From: Leucocoprinus leucothites
Lineage: Eukaryota > Basidiomycota > Agaricomycetes > Agaricales > Agaricaceae
Length of the DNA: 64,000 nt
Reading direction: 5' to 3'
Assembly (NCBI GenBank): GCA_013368445.1
Contig: JAACJO010000001.1
Span: 558,001-622,000 of the forward strand
How positions within the stretch are numbered: position 1 is the stretch's first letter; each line of letters begins with the position of its first letter. Shown here piece by piece: positions 59,962 to 64,000 of the stretch. The position numbers were made by a program, and so were the translations under genes. The notes under the pieces are model-generated. The model did no database searches. It was not told the origin of the DNA and saw nothing but the letters and a program-made list of their open reading frames with translations.

Positions 59962-62416
59962 TTATTTCCTAGCAAGGACCAAGCAAGTCCTAGAAGGCAT
60001 GTAAACCTACACAACATAGCATCAATATTGATGCACATACGGTAAAACACTGAGGGACTCACCTGCAACCAGTTTCTCCTCTCATTCCATGGTTCCGGCG
60101 TGGTGAAATAGGTAGAATCACTCTTGATATTATCAAAGCCACCGAAGTTCTTCTCGTCACTGTTCAGGACTACCTTGTACTCTCCCGCCTCATCCACCCC
60201 AACACGATAGTCGGTATAGCTTTTGGTTGGATGGAAGTTGAAGATAAAAAGCAATCCAGCACGTTCAAACACGATTATCTTGTCGGCCTCATTTTTGAGA
60301 GAAACATATGCTTGTTCGGCCTCAAGCCACTTGTATTTGGCTGCAGCATGGTTCATCGCCGCGTCAAAATTGTTGAGATATTTATATCGAAGGAGGTCGT
60401 CGTCGACGACATTCCACTGGCGTCGGGCGTATTGGAACGAGTTACCGTTGCCTTCTCTCGGGAAATCGAGCCACTGCAGGCGGTACATGTTAGTTCAGAG
60501 CCCACGACTACGTCTATGTTACGGAAGGATGACTAACCTCAGGGTGGCCAAACTCGTTACCTTCAAAGTTCAAGTATCCTTCTCCGCCAAGCGCATGGGT
60601 GATGAGCCTGATCATCTTGTGCAATGACAATCCACGAGCGATAACGGGCGTCATCTCGGTCAAGTCCGACATATGTGTATCTGAAAAGTCAAGAAAGTAC
60701 CATCAACGGTCAATGGGACGTTCAAGATAACCTCTTAACTTACACATCTCCTTGTCCATCAACCAAAACGCAATCGTCTTGTCACCAACGAGAGCTTGAT
60801 CATGACTCTCACAATACGCAATGCTCTTCTCTCCATGGCGACGATTTGTCAAAGTGAATACAATATTACCCATGTTCCATTCATCGTCAGTCTTGTGTTT
60901 CAGGAGCTTGATCCAGGTATCGGGAATGGCCATGGACAGTCGATAGTCGAACCCTACACCGCCTTCAGCCACAGGTTTGCAGAGAAGGGGCATGCCGGAG
61001 ACATCCTCAGCAATTGTAATCGTGTTCGGGTACAGGGTGTGTACTGCTTCGTTCGCCTTGGAATCGGTCAGCAACCGTCAATAATGTTTGTAGCAAATAA
61101 CTCACCAGCATGAGGTAGACGATACTCTCCTCGTCAGCGTCATCCCCAAAATATTCATGGTAGCCGCCAGAGAATCCAGCGCCAATGCCATGGTGCTTGT
61201 ACATCATACTCGTCACACCATCGAATCGGAATCCGTCAAATCCGTAAACCTCAATCCAAAATCGCAAGTTGCTAAGCAAGAATCTTAGGACTTCGTGTGA
61301 GCCGTAGTTGAACAACCGACTATCCCAGAGGTCATGGCGGCCTTTTCCGCCTTCATGGAAATAGAGGTGGTCGGTGCCATCAAACTCGTTGAGACCATCA
61401 AGCACATTTTTGCATGCATGAGAGTGCACGATGTCCAAAAAGACGGTGAGACCAAGCCCATGAGCGACATCAATAAGCTCCTTCAACTCCTCTGGTGTTC
61501 CATAGCGAGAACTTGCGGCGAAAAAGCTCGTCACTTGATATCCAAATGCTAAGAGAATACACCGTCAGCATGCATTCCATTGACCACATTCGGAAGTTTT
61601 CAGAAGAACTACCCACAAGCATAATAGGCGTGTTCCATAATAGCCATGAGTTGAATGGTGTTATATCCAAGAGCTTTGATTCTGGGAAGGACGTTCTTGG
61701 TAAACTCCTTGTACGTCCCTACCCGACCTTCCGCAGTAGATATACCGACGTGAGCCTCATAAATCCTCACATTGTCTGGTTTAGGCGGGCGTGGGTGCTT
61801 GAATGTGTACACTTCAGATTCTGGAGGGTTCCAGAAACGCGCATCGTATACAGTAGATACGTTAAGGTCTTGAGTGACGCGTTTGACCCAGGTGGGTAGA
61901 CGCTCAATCCTCTCTCCATTTGGCAGAACCATTGAGATCTAATATTATTATCACGGTCACCGAAAGAAGGCCAGAGGTGTAATGCATTCTCGCACTTTTA
62001 TCTTTGTATCATGTGGAATGCCACATCTGCCAGAAGGAAGGGGAGGAACGGTTATCTCCCATACCCCAAAATCATCCACCTTCATAGGATGTGACGTCCT
62101 GCTCCACTCATCTATTTTGCTTAGTACGAACTTCACCGAGAAACTGGTATAGCTATTACTCACTGAATTCTCCAATGAGATACACCTCCTTCGCGTTTGG
62201 TGCCCATTCCCTATATACAACCTCATTTTTGGGACCAACATTGAATCCGAACTTCTCATATCCTCGCGTAAACTTCTCCCAACCTCCCTCATGCTGCTCA
62301 AAAGTGTCCTTCCATCTTTTAAAACTGTTATAACGCTGAATGATAGCGGGAATATGAGGCTTCAGGTAGCCGTCAATGTTGAGGACGGCTGTAGGATCTA
62401 GAGGAGCGGTGGGCAT
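59962..62416 (-). CDS. GLC3: 1,4-alpha-glucan branching enzyme
   Basis: Eight exons: 62416-62164, 62111-61996, 61938-61617, 61548-61106, 61056-60744, 60680-60538, 60473-60063 and 60006-59962, giving 681 residues. A CBM48 N-domain ([20 protein letters not shown]) is followed by the GH13 barrel. There [40 protein letters not shown], the nucleophile loop [15 protein letters not shown], the acid/base AEDVSGMP (Glu395) and [12 protein letters not shown] are all intact. The C-terminal beta domain ends [14 protein letters not shown]. It introduces alpha-1,6 branches in glycogen in the cytosol. Length matches the family. Confidence 0.95.
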
Positions 62417-63064
62417 GGTTGTAGTTGAGAAGAAGAAGCAGTCCTTTGGAAATTTTGGTGACCCCCGTTTCTTGTTTAAGGGGACCTTCTTGAAATGATA
62501 GAGGAGTGACGTAATAATGCCGATCGATGAATTGCACCGCCACTAAGGCACTTGCCGGGGGTGATTCCATTCTCGGCGTTCCCTCCCAAAAACTGCTTGT
62601 CGCCACAGTCCGCTTAAGCAATCAAAATATTCGACATCTGCATCTCCTTGACGTTGCGATACTCCGGATTCGACCACAAGAAATTTCATTTCCAGTCCAG
62701 TCATCAACCCATTATATGCGGAGTCGTGTCGGCTTTCCTGGATTCAAACTGCCGTCACTGATAAGCGAGGATAGAGTGCTTGAGCTTAACATTAGGAAAA
62801 TTTCACGAAGGTACAGATAAGGATTACCTATGCTTTACGGATTGGATGCTATATGGGAAACCCCAGAGAATAACACGCATCCCTGCACCAACTACATGGC
62901 CTGACTACCCTTACTACGCTGAGGATGGGTGACGTCGGACCGAGGAAAGGGAGCAACAATTAGTCAACATTTTATTCAGGTGGACTTTCCGGGATGCAGC
63001 TAGAAGTAAGTGGTGTTGGAAAATGGCCCGACCAGTAAGTCGTTACTAGAACTTCTAGTGTCCG
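62417..63064. other. Intergenic region
   Basis: Promoter side of the branching enzyme gene and 3' flank of the arrestin-like gene. Nothing else supported. Confidence 0.4.
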
Positions 63065-64000
63065 TCATCGTGGATGGTAGGCCCTGGCCTCTCCCCTTCT
63101 CCCCCTTCCGTTTGGGGTAAACGCAGATGGCACTGGGCCATGTTGATGAAAACAGGCAATTTTAACAGATTGCCCGACGACAGGAATCTGCTGGTCTATC
63201 CCATCACCTATCATACGAAATGCATGGGAAAAGAGTGGCATCATCTCGACGAAATACTATTCCACCCATCAGCGACACACTTCGCCAGACACGACCAAAC
63301 ACCTACCTCAATACTAAACTGCGAATGATGACAACTAGGTTGGAGGCTTTTTGATAGATGAATCTCGCCTTCAAGCCAACGGCCTCCATGTTCTTCCGGT
63401 CGCTCAGGCTTCGGTGGTTTCCACCATGTTGCAATCCCAACTGATTTGAATTGTTCATCTCTGGCAAGGCTGAGTTGAGCGCAGTATTGGGGTACACATC
63501 TCGGATTGTAGAAGTAGATGTATCGTGCTAGTCGGATTTCAAAAGTTGACTTTGGAGACGCCAGATGTTCGAGGCACTCTTGATCGATCCCAGAGAGCTG
63601 GAGATAGCAGGGGAGAACTGTGCCGCGGGTATAGGAGAGCTGCGTTTTTTTTTCAAGTGGACAGCAATGACTACGTTTCATTACTTACGGGATTCGCTAA
63701 CCAGAGCTACAAATGGAGATGATTGTTAACACTTAGAGCGGTTAAACGAGCGCCTAGCACTCACAGTACAGGAAATGTGAGCCTCATGTCCTCGGAACGT
63801 TCCACGAATGTTTGTATTGGGAAGAGAATGCCATCCATCGGGATCACTGGTTGGATTCGGGAGGAGAGTTCCTTCCTGGTACGCGAGTTGTCTCTTCACT
63901 GATGCGGGAGCCGCGACCAATAACGGCGTGTAGATGATATTGATAGGTATGCTATATGCCGCATCTTGGTCAACACTGCACCCATTCCTTAAGAAAAGAA
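63065..64000 (-). CDS. Arrestin-like protein, 3' part; 5' end outside the window
   Basis: An exon open from the right edge ends at 63765 (YSIPINIIYTPLL, then KRQLAYQEGTLLPNP, DPDGWHSLP). An 18-nt exon at 63706-63689 encodes LWLANP. The next exon, 63639-63307, carries LSYTRGTVLPCYLQLSG, RLARYIYFYN, SVGIATWWKPP and GRWLEGEIHLSKSLQPSCHHSQFSIE. A probable last exon 63190-63065 (VKIACFHQHGPVPSAF) ends at TGA. The PLSYTRGTV and GEI.L.K.L.PS texts are typical of basidiomycete arrestin-like proteins, a fold used as cargo adaptors for ubiquitin ligases. The last exon is the weakest part: its intron is 116 nt, long for this window. Confidence 0.72.

Overview
This window looks like nuclear DNA of an agaricomycete (mushroom-forming basidiomycete) fungus. 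Genes are compact and intron-dense, with introns mostly 48-68 nt, GT-AG and a few GC-AG. The gene content fits too: DUF6534-type membrane proteins, a Crinkler-header kinase, basidiomycete-type arrestin and P450 families, and small CS-alpha-beta peptides. I rebuilt exon structures by hand from splice signals, reading phase and remembered family consensus. No database search was run. All family names are therefore pattern recognition, not search results.

Layout. 0-8.4 kb: 5' part of an unidentified gene (-), a three-RRM RNA-binding protein (+), about 2.2 kb with nothing firm, and RRP7 (+). 8.5-17.3 kb: a four-copy cytochrome P450 array (all -) that is a tandem duplication of a two-gene block (A-B, then C-D). 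Only B reads through intact, coding for 506 aa. An intron-containing tRNA-Arg(UCG) lies just outside the array. 17.5-19.7 kb: a WBP2/GRAM-like protein (+) and an omega-like glutathione transferase (-) with a 4-nt microexon. 20.0-44.9 kb: three copies of a DUF6534-type membrane-protein block. A left pseudogene copy (-) and a right intact copy (+) form arms of an inverted repeat around 10 kb. That 10 kb holds a DUF1992/DNAJC28-like gene, a conserved-looking small gene, a UBP1/USP30-like deubiquitinase and a decayed P450. A third, truncated copy sits just upstream of CDC7. Between the right and third copies are a secreted His/Pro/Gly-rich repeat protein (+) and a CS-alpha-beta defensin-like peptide (-). 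44.9-53.8 kb: housekeeping genes CDC7, YVC1 (20 exons), ARPC3 and NOB1. 54.4-55.4 kb: a degenerate and an intact defensin-like gene in tandem. 55.9-62.4 kb: the Crinkler-header kinase (-), 3-isopropylmalate dehydrogenase (+) and glycogen branching enzyme (-). 63.1-64 kb: an arrestin-like gene (-) cut by the window end.

How the parts relate. Conserved single-copy genes (ribosome biogenesis RRP7 and NOB1; replication CDC7; actin ARPC3; metabolism) are interspersed with fast-evolving accessory genes (P450s, DUF6534, defensin-like peptides, Crinkler kinase, His-rich secreted protein). The accessory families show repeated duplication and decay, usually with one intact member left. The left DUF6534 copy carries a piece of the CDC7 5' coding end. 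That ties the duplicated blocks together and suggests the direction of copying.
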